DNA of 64,000 bases from Iris pallida (GCA_029216955.1 JANAVB010010791.1:10926438-10990437), one strand, 5' to 3'; positions 24,704-35,504 are shown, counted from the stretch's first letter. Numbers and translations: made by a program. Notes: generated from the letters alone by a model not told the origin.

Positions 24704-26739
24704 CTAATGAGAACCACGCAGTTCACACAAACGCTCAGTGATACGATCACGCAACCACCTCGAATAAGTGGGATCAACGACGGCAGGAGAGATGTAGTCC
24801 ATTGCAAGTGCTGGATGAATAAAACTCTCCGTCTCACTAGCTATCGGTGCTGGATGAATGGAACTCCCGATCTCACTAGCTACCGATGCCACTTCCTCCT
24901 TAACAGTATGAGGAGCCACCTCAGCAATTTGTATTTTCCTCAAACGACGTGCCGCTGCTCGGGTCATGGGTGCCATCTGGTAAAATTAATATTCACATGG
25001 GGGAGCGGTTGAAAATAAATGAGAGAACTATCAGAAAATTACATAAAACTAACTAGAACTGAAATACAGTAATTGACAAATAAATGAGAGAACTATCAGA
25101 GAATGTACTCGTCTGCTACTCTGAAAAGAGTAGTATAATATCAGATTGATACTTATTGTGATTGCGATACCGGTACACATATGAATGGTCTGATACTCAG
25201 AGTATCGGTATCGGACCATTCTGTATTGCGAGGGAAACAACACTATGTTGGCCCAATGATTACATCGTGTTTTTGAATATGGCTAAGCAACTAAGTTTAA
25301 CATAATGATGTCACTAATATTCATATACTCACTATCATGTTGCTACTTAAACTTAGCATTGTCATAATTGTCCTATATTATATTGCTATGCTTGTATCGT
25401 ACTACAACATATTTTGCTGGCCTAACATGTATTTGTAGACATGCAGTAAGCATGATCAAACATGATCAAACCAGGACATAGGCAATAAAGAATTAATGAT
25501 GGACCAAAGACGGCGTCATACTAAGAGATTTCTCCGAACCGCCTAGCGACCTATCTGGGGCCTCGCATCGGGGGTTCCGCTGTCAAGGAAAAAAGACGTC
25601 TTCAGGTCTGCTCAAATATCAGAAGAAAGGCGTCATCAAAGGGTTCTTGGTTTTCTTATTTGTTCCAAGTCTGTAATCTTCAATTTATTGAGTCTAGGAG
25701 AATGTGTACGTTGAGTCGCACTGAGTCATCTCAACCCCTAGACATATCTCTCCAAGCTCTACTATACAAACAGACCAATTCCTGAACCAAGCCCAAGCAC
25801 CACCAAAGCCCAAAGGCCATTTGAACATTCTGCCACCAAGGAGGCAGAGTTCGGGCCGAACTCTGTCCCCTACACAGAGTTCGGGCCGAACTCTGTCCCC
25901 TGATTTCCAGCACCCTAATTTTTAGGTCCTGCTTGCTACAAGCTGTCCAACGTTCAAAAATTTGAATTCTTGGGGCAGAATTCTGGCCGAATTCAGCCTC
26001 CCCAGAGTAGTATAAATAGAGCTTGAATTCTTTCATTTCAAATCATCTCTTACCTTCAAATATTCAAGCTTTCTAAGCTCTACTACTCAAAGCCTTATTC
26101 TTCCATATCGCCTAAGCCACAACTCTCCTTAGCCCAAGGTGCTCAGTGCGATATCAGCTAGAAGTTGTGCAAGAGTGAAAGAAAAGTCACTTGGACAAAT
26201 TCCAAGTTTCGCCACCTGTAAATCTGTAAGAAGTTGGCGTGCTCTTCTGAGTAAAGGCACGTGGTTGTACACTATTTCACAAATAGTGGATTTCAATCCT
26301 GAGCTTGAGTTTTCAGGCCTGGACTAGGCCTCCACGAGGGAAACCAGGTTATATCGCTGTGTTTGCGTATGCTCTTCTGATCTTTATTTACTTCCGCATT
26401 TCTCTCTGATTTTTTTACTATCTTGATAGTTATTTTGTGGAGGTGATATAGAGTTAATTTTTATTTGGTGATTATCAACACAAACTCTATTCACCCCCCT
26501 CTAGAGTTGCCTACACGTTCTTTCACACTATAGCGTTGATTGCGAGATAGATAGAGAGAGAGACACAACTAAGTAGCACTTGAACTTTAACTAAGTAGCA
26601 CTTGTAACTAATGTACAAAATCACCTATTGATACGATGCAATGATCGATTTAATTACAATAATGCAAAATAAAAAAATATAATACGTATAAAGAATTAGA
26701 AAACTTACATAAACTTTGGCAGCCATCTTCTTCGTCATC
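24704..26739 (-). CDS. Possible two-exon small gene of CACTA-1
   Basis: Tentative model. A short minus-strand exon ends at 26709 just before GTAAGT (26708-26703). A second exon starts at 24976 just after TTTTACCAG and runs to a stop at 24704. Spliced, the frame is kept from an ATG at about 26739, giving a protein of about 101 residues with a basic start (MTRAAARRLRKIQ) and no recognised domain. The intron contains the whole solo SIRE LTR (25246-26525) and would have been about 450 bp before that insertion. An alternative is that only the 91-codon second exon is open by chance. Function unknown. Confidence 0.28.
25246..26525 (+). repeat. Solo SIRE/Maximus-type copia LTR inside CACTA-1
   Basis: Begins TGTTGGCCCAATG, like the SIRE LTR at 30845 read on the minus strand, and ends after the CTCTATTCACCCCCCTCTAG motif typical of SIRE LTR ends. 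It is flanked by perfect 5 bp duplications, CACTA at 25241-25245 and 26526-26530; the resemblance to the transposon terminus is a coincidence. A TATA box (TATAAATAG) lies at about 26011-26019. Two 30 bp tandem units at 25845-25904 each hold a near-palindrome built on GTTCGGGCCGAAC. Confidence 0.85.
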
Positions 26740-26740
26740 T

Positions 26741-27144
26741 CTGTCCAGAAATCCGCTCTGAGTCAATCCTTCGCCCCGAAGCTCGAGTGGACATCCTTGA
26801 GTAGAGCTCGAGTGAGTGGTTCCTGACAGCATGGTGTTCTCCTTTGTCAAAGGATTATTGCTCGTCCCACAACTAATCAAAAATTTCTTCATTTCTAATA
26901 TCTTGAATATGAAACTCTGTTTTACATTTGGTTCTTATATACTAGAAGGTAGAGCCAAATGTGAAGCAGAGCTTCATATTTAAGAGATTAGAAATGAAAA
27001 AAATTTGATTGGTTGTGGGACGAGCATGGATACTGTAACAAAGGAGACCACCATGCTGTCAGGAACCTCGCACTCGAGCTCTACATGAAGGATGTCCACT
27101 TGAGCTCCGGGGCAAAGTTTTGTCTCAGAGCAAGAATCTGTTAA
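26741..27144. repeat. Long inverted repeat with about 195 nt arms
   Basis: The left arm (about 26741-26935) and right arm (26951 to about 27144) are reverse complements with roughly 80-85% identity by eye, separated by a 15 nt loop (26936-26950). The shared core reads CATGCTGTCAGGAACC on the + strand of the right arm. A transcript from either strand would fold into a long hairpin. Confidence 0.8.
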
Positions 27145-29414
27145 CAGAGCACATCCACCATGTTGTCAGAAAAAATAGTAACGGTGAGATACCCATCTGA
27201 GTAGGACATATACTCTGATAATATCTCCTCCAACACTCAATCCCACTACTGATATCATTCTTGTAAAGGTGATCTCTCAGAGTATACGTTCTACTCAGAT
27301 GGATCTCTCAGAGTATCCTCTCCGATTGGTTGTCGAGCCATAGGGTACAGCCTCTCCCGGCCGAGCTATCCCCACCGGTGATTACATGTCATTACCTACA
27401 TTAATGCTTACCTATACATTACATTTCATATGTTTTCCAAATATTGTATTTATAACTTACATATATCCATGTATTCCCATTTGCATACATATATGCATAT
27501 TGCATTCATATGTGCTTACCAATATGCATGACATTACACATATATCATTTATTACATACACATGTTATATGTGTATAGGAAGATGGAAAATGAAAGAAAG
27601 AGGGAACTGAGTTCATATGTCCAAGTGGAATGAAACAGAGATTGTGATCTCAGATTCAATAGTTGTGCAAAAGTGTGTGTGTTTATCCACATTCAGATTT
27701 GTGTAGTGTGTGTAAGGGTGTGTGTAGATGTATGTGTTAATAATGTACACAAAATCAGTGTCACTGTTCTCAGATTTCAGGTTGAAAATGTGTGTGTGTA
27801 TACAATCATAGGCACTGTATAAAATCGATATTCACAGGTTGAAAATGTCTTTGCCGTGTCAGTGGGAGATAGGGTTAGGGTTAGGTATACCTGGAATGGG
27901 TCGGTTAGGGGTCGCCGGAGCGGAGCAAGGGACGAGGGGGTTGACGGTGGAGGAACGACGACGAGGTCACCGGGGGGAGCGGTCGTCGAAGATGGGAGGG
28001 AGGGAGGCAACGCTGGAGGGAGGTGGAGAGAAACGAGAGGGAGCGATCGTCGGGGGGAGGCAACGCCAGAGGGAGGGGTCGTTGGGAGAAGGCCTCGCCG
28101 GAGGGGAGGAGCTCGTCGGGGGAGTGGTCGCTGGAGACGAGAGGGGGAGGGGGAGAGAAACGAGAGCGCTCGGCGGGAGAATGAAAATTTGAAAAATAAA
28201 ATAAAATCGACCGGGTTCCCAGAACCCTAAATGAAAGTTTTAGCGACGTCTAAGTGGGACGTCACTAGACATCGCTGTTCAGTAATAGGATAGCGACGGA
28301 CATGATTAAATGTTGCCAAACGTCGCTGAATAAAATACATCAGCGACGTTTTATGACTACATAGCGACTTGTTCTTTCCAAACTATAATTACAGTCGCTA
28401 CTAGTCGCTAAACATCGCTGATAGTGACGTTCAGCGACGTTATTTACATACGTCGCTAAATACACAAAATATAGCGAGGTTTTCAACTGGCGTCGCTAAA
28501 TTCGTCGCTAATTTAACATATTTTGGTATTGTTCTAGGCTAGAGTTCATCTTGTCATCAACTTGTGAAACCAGTTCGTTCAAAAATTTACGTAAGTACAC
28601 TATTGCTTTATGTTCTTATTACATTATTATGATATCATTTATTGTGTTTCGTTTGATATCATGTTGAGACACGATTGTGACATGTTAGGCTTGATTATAT
28701 TATTGCTCGTTTATTGACTGTTTAGTGAGTCGGGAGAGAAAATGCCTAGTAGGTATGTGAACAAACCGCAATAAATGTTAATATGGATAGCTATGTCATA
28801 CACCTTACGTATGGGTTAGTCATACCTTGTAATATGGATAGCCATCTATAATGTGCCATATTAGTCCAGTCGTTCACATGTCGAAAGATATTTCGAACGC
28901 ACTGTCTGTTTTACTTGTACATGTTCGTTGCTAGTTGCCTTGTTCATACATTTTCTTGCCAATAGTTCTTGTACATGATTATTGTTTCTAGTTTCATATA
29001 CATGTTTCTTTTATTCTTTACTGCATCTCTACTTTTTTAGCTTATTTTGTATAATTTATATTATTGCAATAGGGTTGTACTTTGCTCCTTTTTGACTGGA
29101 TCGTTGCAGGTGACTTGCTATCTTATGCACTTTGGACATTTTTGCGGAAATAGAGATCTTGGAGGCCGACCTTAGATTCTAGATATATTAGATAGTTCTT
29201 TTTTTAAAACATTTAGCGAATTTGTTCCCAATATTATTATTATGTATTATTGGATTTGTAGGTAAAATAGTTATTGTGAATGAACAAATAGATGTAATTT
29301 TGTTGTATTTGAGATTGACATTGAGGTTTAGACAGGGTACTACCGTCGATGCTATGGCGTAGGCTGGACTTGGCCATGTACTCGTATTCCAAAAAGCGGG
29401 TAGGGGTCGTGACA

Positions 29415-29775
29415 AAAGTCCCTGTTGGAACCTCATTGCCTAGTCCAACTCGCTCACCACCAAAGAAGGGGCAAACCGGCTAAGTCTGCTGAACTCTATT
29501 GCATAGCCATCGACGGTCGTGCTCATCTACCTGAGGTTGTTATGCCTCTATTGCAAATTATAATACGACACCACGTCGAAGTACCGAGTCTGAATTCTCT
29601 CACTGAAATATGTCCAAGTAATAGGCATTATGAGAGAAACCTCATGAGCCGTCCACCTGTCAAGGGCCAAATCCAATACCTGACCACTACTACCCGCCTC
29701 TAGCCGGTGTTCCTGTCGTCTCCAGAATGGCCTCAGTATCCTGAAGCCAAGCATCGAACACTATCGTATCCTATG
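29415..29775 (-). pseudogene. gag: gag middle part of gypsy Y (Retrotrans_gag-like)
   Basis: The minus-strand translation shows the Retrotrans_gag pattern: WTAHEVSLIMPITWTYFSER at the start, then TVDGYAIEFSRLSRFAP and an AMRFQQGL end that continues in the segment starting at 22488. Several in-frame stops are present. The upstream boundary at 29775 is the insertion point of the SIRE element; the downstream boundary is the AAAGT duplication of LTR-B. Confidence 0.78.
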
Positions 29776-30845
29776 TGTAGGACCATTGAGCACCTCTAGA
29801 GGGGGTGAATAGAGTGTGTGTGTGCACCAGAATAAATATCATAATTTAAGATTTATATAATATGGCTAGTAAGAGTAGATCAATAATAATATATAAATTG
29901 CAGTAAAAGTAAAGAGTTAAGAAGAATCAAACTCAATGACACAATGATATATACTGGTATCCCTCGTGGAGGACTAGTACAATCTCGAGTACTTCTGTTC
30001 GATGTTAATCCACTATGGCACAAGCTTTAATTGAGTGCTGGAACTCTTACAACATCGTACTTGGGGACAAGTGCACGACCAACTTCAACAACACCGTGCT
30101 TGGCGACGAGTGCACGACCGACTCCAGAAAGCGTTTGAAAACTGGAAAGTTTTCTGAGATAGCCTCCGATATAACTCTTCAAAACCAAACTCTAGATTGA
30201 ACTGAGCCGATATTAGCTTGGCTAAAAGTAGTATATGCTAAGTTTGAAAGTGTATAGCTCATAGAAAATACTTAAGGAATATAGAGAAGAGATGTGAATA
30301 AGATTGAATGATTGAAAAATGTGAAAGTTCTTCTCTATTTATAGTGTTTTTATGAACCGAATTCGGGCAGAGTTCGGAGAAGAAATCTCGCATTCGAACG
30401 TTGGATACAGATATTCAGGGAGTTCAAAAACAAGTTGAAACAACCTTGACCGAACTCGGGCGGAGTTCTGGCCGAGTTCTGCCATAGTTCTAACAGAACT
30501 ATTTTAGGACATTTTGATAGATTTTGGGCTATTTGGTTAGTGGACTTTGGATAGGAATTTTGTGGATAAGAATGTTGTATTCTGTGGACTGAAAATAGCT
30601 AAGCCAGTACCGACCCAATCAATCTTAAATATTTTTCTAGGCTCAAATGAAATAAAATTACAGAAGAAATATGTAAAAGTCTTGATCTTAATTCCATCAC
30701 TTTTGGTTCATGATGACGACGAGATGTTTGTAGCAGTAGGTGCAAACATTCTGACTTGATACCTGTAGCTATGTATATTTTACGTATCGACTAAAGTTGA
30801 CATTGAATATCAAAATCAGGTATGATCATTACTAGTGGGCCAACA
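29776..30845 (-). repeat. 3' LTR of the SIRE element (about 1070 bp)
   Basis: Minus strand: starts TGTTGGCCCACTAG, has a TATA box (CTATAAATAGAG, about 30333-30344), repeats of TTCGGGC/GGCCGAGTTC-like motifs upstream of it, and ends CTCTATTCACCCCCTCTAGAG followed by TCCTACA. It is related to the solo LTR at 25246-26525 but clearly diverged. Confidence 0.75.
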
Positions 30846-30860
30846 ATCTCCCCCATTTTG
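30846..30860 (-). promoter_or_regulatory. Polypurine tract of the SIRE element
   Basis: Minus-strand AAATGGGGGAGATTG directly before the LTR start. This is the plus-strand primer for reverse transcription and fixes the LTR boundary. Confidence 0.75.
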
Positions 30861-31781
30861 ATAATTGACAAATTTTGGTTCTTACCAAAATATTATCTTA
30901 AAACTTTGAAATTATACCTAACTTGTCTGAAAGCTTTTGATTTTCTTGAGACTTTTGATTTTGGTATGCTCATCTCCCCCTTTGTCATGTATTCAAAATA
31001 TGGCTCTCCTGCAATTTATGAGCCAAACAACAACAAAAAGAATAACAGAGTGATACCAAATATCATAGGAATTGACAAGTCACATCATAACTCAAGTAGT
31101 ATGGAAATTAAAACATCAGCAGTAGAAGTAGCAGTAGTATATAAAGAAATAAAAACTTGCATAAAATAAACTTATATGATAGTCTAATCATAAAGTGTCA
31201 CTACAACTGAAGAAAAAGAGTCCAAAATGCATAAAAAAATGTTTTACTACAAATCATCATCATTAGACAAATCTACATAACATTAAGTCCAAAAGATATC
31301 ACATCAACTTTCCGCACTACCAGTAGCGTCAGCAGGCGGTTGGATCGGATCAAAATATGCAATCAACGGGTTGAAGTAAGCAAAAGTCTGATCATCATTA
31401 AGTCTCGGTCCGTCAAAGGCAGGGTGACGGATTATAATCGTCGGTGTAGTAGGATGATGAGTCATCTCCACTGAATGTCTGCCACGGAATTTCTCAAGAT
31501 CTGAACCTGAAAAATATGGCAAAACTTAGAATCACTATAACAAGTATGGTCGCCTTGACGCTGATGTCCCAGAAGAGTGACAAAAGCATCAAACTACTGA
31601 TACAGCTCATCGATAGTGTGACCCGGGACTGCAGGGGCTAGATCAGCTAGAGCGTCTGCTGGGCTAGAACTGGAGCTGGAGTTGGTGGAGCATCACCAGG
31701 AGGATGTGGAAATCTCCTAGACCTAAGAAGCTCTGAAGGCGTTCCAGAGATAGGACAAGACTCCAAAAGAATAACAAATTT
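30861..31781 (-). other. SIRE 3' interior, remnant of an extra reading frame
   Basis: An AT-rich stretch to about 31300, then about 450 bp of more coding-like sequence whose minus-strand frame includes a 72-codon piece ending PADATGSAES (31522-31304). SIRE/Maximus elements carry extra, env-like or unknown, frames between pol and the 3' LTR; this position fits, but I recognise no domain. It is interrupted at 31781 by CACTA-2. Confidence 0.45.
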
Positions 31782-34505
31782 CACTACAAGAAAAATGATA
31801 TTTATTGATAGTTTCTTTTTTTGACGTCAGTAATCCCCATCAACTATTCTGTTTTACTTGACGGATTATGTCTTGTGTCAACTAAACCCCTATTTTGTGT
31901 TAACTATACAATATTATACCACTTTAGATGAAGGGCTTGGGGAACCGTCACGTAATCCACCATGTTTAGTTGACGGCTAGTTTAAAGCCGTCAACTAAAG
32001 TAGAAAGATGGAGGGAATTCCTGCGATTATTTCAGATGCCATTATCGTAATTTTTTTCAAAATATTTGGCTTAGTGACGGTTTTCATATTTAAACCCCGC
32101 TGCTCAAAGCCCGATCTCTTTCTAAAATATTAGCAGTCCCTCTCTCTCCACTCCCTAAAACTCTCGAAAGCCCCTCTTCTTCCCGTTCCTCTCAGAAAAA
32201 TCCTATTTCCTCTTAGAAGTCCCTCTCCCTCCACTCCCTAAAAGACTCTCCTCGCGTCCACGGTCTCCTCGGTGGCCTATGTCCCCTCTTGAAAACCCTA
32301 TTCTCAGCGACAACTTCACCATGCGACAACTTCGGTCTTCACCATATGGTAGGTTGCAATTACATTCCATATTTTCTCTCTGCAATTCGATTTTATGGTA
32401 GTACTAGTTGAAATTAGGGTTTTTTGTGGATTTTTTTGAGAGTAGAGTTTTTTGACAGTATATTTTTTTGTGGATTTTATTGAGATTAAGGTTTTTCGTG
32501 TCTGGCTACTGTGTCGTGTCTTAGTTGTGAATCCGTAGGTTTTTATGTCAATTTTGCCATGACATTGGTTTTGTGTCTGGCTACCATATCGTGTCATAAT
32601 CACCGGACTGTGTCGTGTCCTAGGGTTTGTGAATCAGTAAGGTTTTTTGGGTCAATTTTGCCATATGATGTGGGTTTTTGTTTATTCACAGAAATGTGTC
32701 ATGTCCTAGGGTTTTTGTTCTTCACAGAAATGTGTCGTGTTCTAGGATTTGTGAATCACTTGGACTTTTTGTGGGTCAACTGTGTCATGTCGTAGGATTT
32801 TTGTTTGCTAACACAGAACTGAAAGTGATTTGTTGTAGTACACTAGACCAATATACTAATGATCTGCTACCTCATTCTTATTGCAGGGAAGGAAGGAGCA
32901 CCCATCATGAGGTCGGGATTACGATAATCTACAACTGCTGCTCAGGTAGATTTATAACCTGGATATGTAATATGCTTTAATTGAGGTCGGAACTACAACC
33001 ATGTCTAAGTCATGGATGTCTAAGGATAGAATGTGACGCGAATATGAAGAAGGAGTAGAAGAGTTTCTTAAGTTTATAAAGCTCCATTTAGATAATCCTA
33101 TTTCTATTCAATGTCCATGCAAAAAATGTAGAAATTTGATATTTTAAAAGATAGGGGACATAAGAAAACACTTGTTTTGTAGGGGTATCGATCGAAGTTA
33201 TATAGTATGGGTTTGGCATGGTGAGGAACACCTTAGCAGAGGATCAACAAGCATTACAGCAAGTGATGAACAAACACCTAACTATAATGGGTTTGGCTCC
33301 TTTCAAGATGGTGGCTCCTTTGAAGATGGTGCAGATGCTATAGAAATGGTTAATGCGGCATATGAACATGTTTCCAGTGACCCAAAGGCATTTAAATCTC
33401 TACTTGAAGATGCAGAAAAGCCTCTTTATCCTAGTTGTTCTAAGTATACAAAGCTATCGGGCTTAATGAGATTGTATAACATTAAAGGAAGATACGGGTG
33501 GTTTGACAGTAGCTTTTCTGAGTTGTTGAAAACACTTCATGATATGTTACCAGCACAAAATGAAATACCAATATCAATGTACGAGGCTAAGAAGACAATG
33601 ACTACTCTAGGTTTGGAATATAAGAAGATTCATGCATACCCCAATGATTGCATACTTTATAGAAAAGAGTATAGCGATTTATCTGAATGTCAAACTTGTG
33701 GAACGTCAAGATGGAAGAAGAAAAATGATGGTTCTTATTAAATTCTGATTAAAAAATACATTCCAAAGTTCTACGTTATTTTTCTCCCATTCCTCGGTTT
33801 AAAAGGATGTTTCAATCCTCATATATAGCAAGGGACTTAACTTGACAAGCTTCTGAAATAGTAGTTGACGGCGAACTTTGTCACCCCACAGACACCTCAT
33901 CATGGCAGCCAGTTGACCATAAGTGGCCAAATTTTGGGAAAGAACCTAATAACCTTCGACTGACGTTTTCAACTGATGGTATAAATCCACATAGGTCCCT
34001 TAGTAGTAGATACAGTTGTTGGCTAGTTATATTGGTGGTGTATAATCTACCGTCGTGGTTGTGCATGAAAAGAAATTCATGATATTGTCACTATTGATAT
34101 CGGGTCCGCACCAATCGGGCAACGATATTAATGTTTGTTTAGCACCGTTGGTTGAAGACTTGAAAGTTTTATGGGAAAAGGGTGTTGAAGCTTATGATGC
34201 ACAAAAGAAAGAGTTATTTACTTTAAAGGTTGTATTGTTGTGGACCATCAACGATTTTCTTGTATATAGAAATCTATCTGGTTGCACTACTAAGGGTATT
34301 ATGCTTGCCCCATATGCGGAAAAGATACTTATGCGCCTAGACTCAAACATAGTGGTAAAAATGTGTATACTAGTACAAAGAGGTTTCTCCCACGCCACCA
34401 TCCGTATCGTAGTCAAAATAAACTTTTCAATGGCCAGCAGGAATTTCGTGGTCCTCCAACACTTTTGAGCGAAAAAGAGAGATTAGAAAAGTCTAACCAA
34501 TTGGA
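31782..34505 (+). mobile_element. CACTA-2, left end and first half
   Basis: The terminus CACTACAAGAAAAATGATA at 31782 is a textbook CACTA end and is preceded by TTT (31779-31781), a candidate 3 bp duplication. Subterminal GTTGACGG/CCGTCAAC motifs follow, including a perfect 13 bp inverted repeat (31965-31999). A leader of about 1 kb leads to the TNP2 gene at 33001. The right terminus is not found in the window. The right half of the coding region appears on the opposite strand at 34506-45109. Confidence 0.78.
33001..34499 (+). pseudogene. CACTA transposase TNP2, N-terminal half
   Basis: From the ATG at 33001 the frame opens with a transposase-associated domain (MSKSWMSKDRM, later CPCKKCRN and the WVWHGE end), then the acidic linker and the start of the Transposase_21/TNP2 domain (LMRLYNIKGRYGW, YPNDCILYRKEY, CQTCGTSRWK). 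After small frame changes near 33760-34050 it continues with the conserved middle (LSLLISGPHQSGNDINVCLA, LWTINDFLVYRNLSGCTTKG) and an FNGQQEFRGPPTLL-like stretch ending near 34499. In-frame stops lie at about 33034 and 33147. The protein should continue with the LDYWEYLHVRH block, which is found at 45109 on the other strand. The product would cut and join the CACTA termini. Confidence 0.85.
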
Positions 34506-34653
34506 GCTTTAGGAATGTGGAAATATGAGCTTGGGGTGACATATTTACCCATGGCCTAACACGACCACTGTGCTCAGGCTTCTCCATTACATAACAAAGA
34601 GCATCACAATTCATCGGAATAGACAACTCGCCACAAATTGTTTTCTTCACTTT
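34506..34653 (-). pseudogene. C-terminal piece of the second CACTA gene (Transposase_24-like)
   Basis: The minus-strand frame from 34620 reads NCDALCYVMEKPEHSGRVR, which resembles the EHPGRVRG block near the C-terminus of Transposase_24 (Ptta/En/Spm) proteins. It abuts the + strand TNP2 fragment at about 34500-34510, so the two CACTA genes meet in opposite orientation. The high-coordinate end is the copia element 2 insertion. A short similar piece lies at about 41745-41790 on the other side of that copia. Confidence 0.5.
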
Positions 34654-35504
34654 TGTTGGTGTTTTTGCCTTTGGACTAGAAAAGATAGTCCCACATCGGC
34701 TACATCAAATGGTGAGTATCTCAATATAATGCATTGCTTGTGTTGAGGTGTGCACATGAGGTGTAGTGGGACACAAGTTTGTGCCATGTGGAAGTATTTT
34801 CCTAGAAGGAAAAAGGATTAAATCCAACAAGGATGCAAGTTAATTTTTGTTGTGCGGACTCAGACTCGGACACGGACTCCAGGATGTCTCGTGCATGCAC
34901 GGGAGTGTTCGGGGGGTAGGCGTGGACTGGCACACTTCTATGTTGATTGTGGAATGATCTAAAATATCAAACTCTATTTTCGAGTATTAGTATTTTAGTC
35001 CCACATCGGATAGGAGAAGAGGTGAAGTCTCAACTCCACTCTATAAATAGAGCCCCTTGGCCTCCTTTGAAAGATGCACCAAGAAGAGAGTGGAGGGAGT
35101 CTGTTAAGTCCAGGAAGCCCGTTCAAGTCTCAAATATTGACTTACGAGCGTTCCAGAAGTTCTTCGTGAACTTGCTGGTTCCTGGAAGCTGTTCGTGCTC
35201 GTGTAGGACAAATAAAGCTTTGAGCAACGGTGGTTCATTCATCCCAGCATCTCATTCTCGCCTGTCATCGCTGCTGTTGCCTTTTACAGTAACTTTTTTT
35301 AGAAGCTCTACTGTCGATAGTTGCTTGCACAAAGTCTCTTTAGATTTTTTGTGTATTATGTAGAATCTTTTTAGATCCTCGTAATTCAGAATCCTCTAGG
35401 ATCTCTGTTGCACATCTTCTTTAAGGTGCTGCATTTGAAACGTTGTGTGTACAATTGTTTCAGTTTCATAATTTTCCATCGAAAATTGTGCCTCAGCACT
35501 AACA
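34654..35504 (+). repeat. 5' LTR of copia element 2
   Basis: Starts TGTTGGTGTTTTTGCC and ends CAGCACTAACA. AGTCCCACATCGG occurs twice in U3 (about 34690 and 35000). The TATA box CTATAAATAG is at 35041-35050, so transcripts would start near 35075. The U5 end closely resembles that of copia element 1 on the other strand. Confidence 0.93.
35041..35050 (+). promoter_or_regulatory. TATA box of the copia element 2 5' LTR
   Basis: CTATAAATAG in the sequence CCACTCTATAAATAGAGCC; the 3' LTR holds the same box at 40889-40898. Confidence 0.7.

Larger units (their letters stand above)
23971..28531 (-). mobile_element. CACTA-1, non-autonomous CACTA transposon
   Basis: The left terminus is CACTACCAGAATAAGTC (23971) and the right terminus is its inverted, slightly mutated counterpart ending GGTATTG (28531; the last bases give CAATA instead of CACTA). 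A 3 bp duplication, TTC, flanks it (23968-23970 and 28532-28534), as expected for the superfamily. Both subterminal regions (about 23990-24400 and 28230-28520) are packed with GCGACG/CGTCGC motifs in both orientations, the usual transposase-binding arrays. The interior has no TNP2 transposase, so it would depend on another element. It carries a nested solo LTR, a long inverted repeat and a possible small two-exon gene. Confidence 0.9.
22489..29414 (+). repeat. Solo LTR-B (chromovirus type), interrupted by CACTA-1
   Basis: Starts TGTAACCCCTG and ends GGGGTCGTGACA. The flanks are GAAGT (22484-22488) and AAAGT (29415-29419), a 5 bp duplication with one change. Neither a primer-binding site nor an internal region follows; the gag of gypsy Y simply resumes on the other side. 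Removing CACTA-1 and its 3 bp duplication leaves an LTR of about 2362 bp. A plausible promoter is the CTATATATATA at 23157-23167, preceded by a CT microsatellite (about 23136-23155). Confidence 0.85.
1..29775 (-). mobile_element. Outer Ty3/gypsy chromovirus Y, split by insertions
   Basis: Element Y is the oldest layer of the left half. On the minus strand its parts read, from high to low coordinate: gag middle (29775-29415), gag C-terminus (22488-21936), protease-RT-RNase H-integrase (3988-406) and 3' LTR (405-1). The gaps are two solo LTRs, each flanked by target-site duplications. The translated gag runs from 29415 directly into 22488, and gag runs from 21936 into the protease region at 3988, which shows that all parts belong to one element. 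Its upstream end is cut by a SIRE element at 29776 and its 3' LTR runs off the window. Pol residues resemble the Tekay/Del group of chromoviruses. All reading frames are heavily broken, so it is dead. Confidence 0.82.
29776..31781 (-). mobile_element. SIRE/Maximus copia element, 3' end only
   Basis: On the minus strand there is a complete 3' LTR (30845-29776), a classic SIRE polypurine tract (AAATGGGGGAGATTG, 30860-30846) and about 0.9 kb of upstream interior that ends at the CACTA-2 terminus (31782). The rest of the element is not adjacent. The 5 bp before the LTR end are CTATG (29771-29775); the partner duplication is not visible. Confidence 0.75.

Noticed and set aside
25241..25245. A CACTA pentamer beside the solo SIRE LTR, as a further CACTA transposon end
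   Set aside because: The same five bases flank the other side of the LTR (26526-26530) and no terminal repeat follows; it is the 5 bp target-site duplication.
27839..28230. 117- and 124-codon Gly/Arg/Glu-rich frames in CACTA-1
   Set aside because: Overlapping frames in a GA/GC-rich island; no domain; probably leader or promoter sequence.
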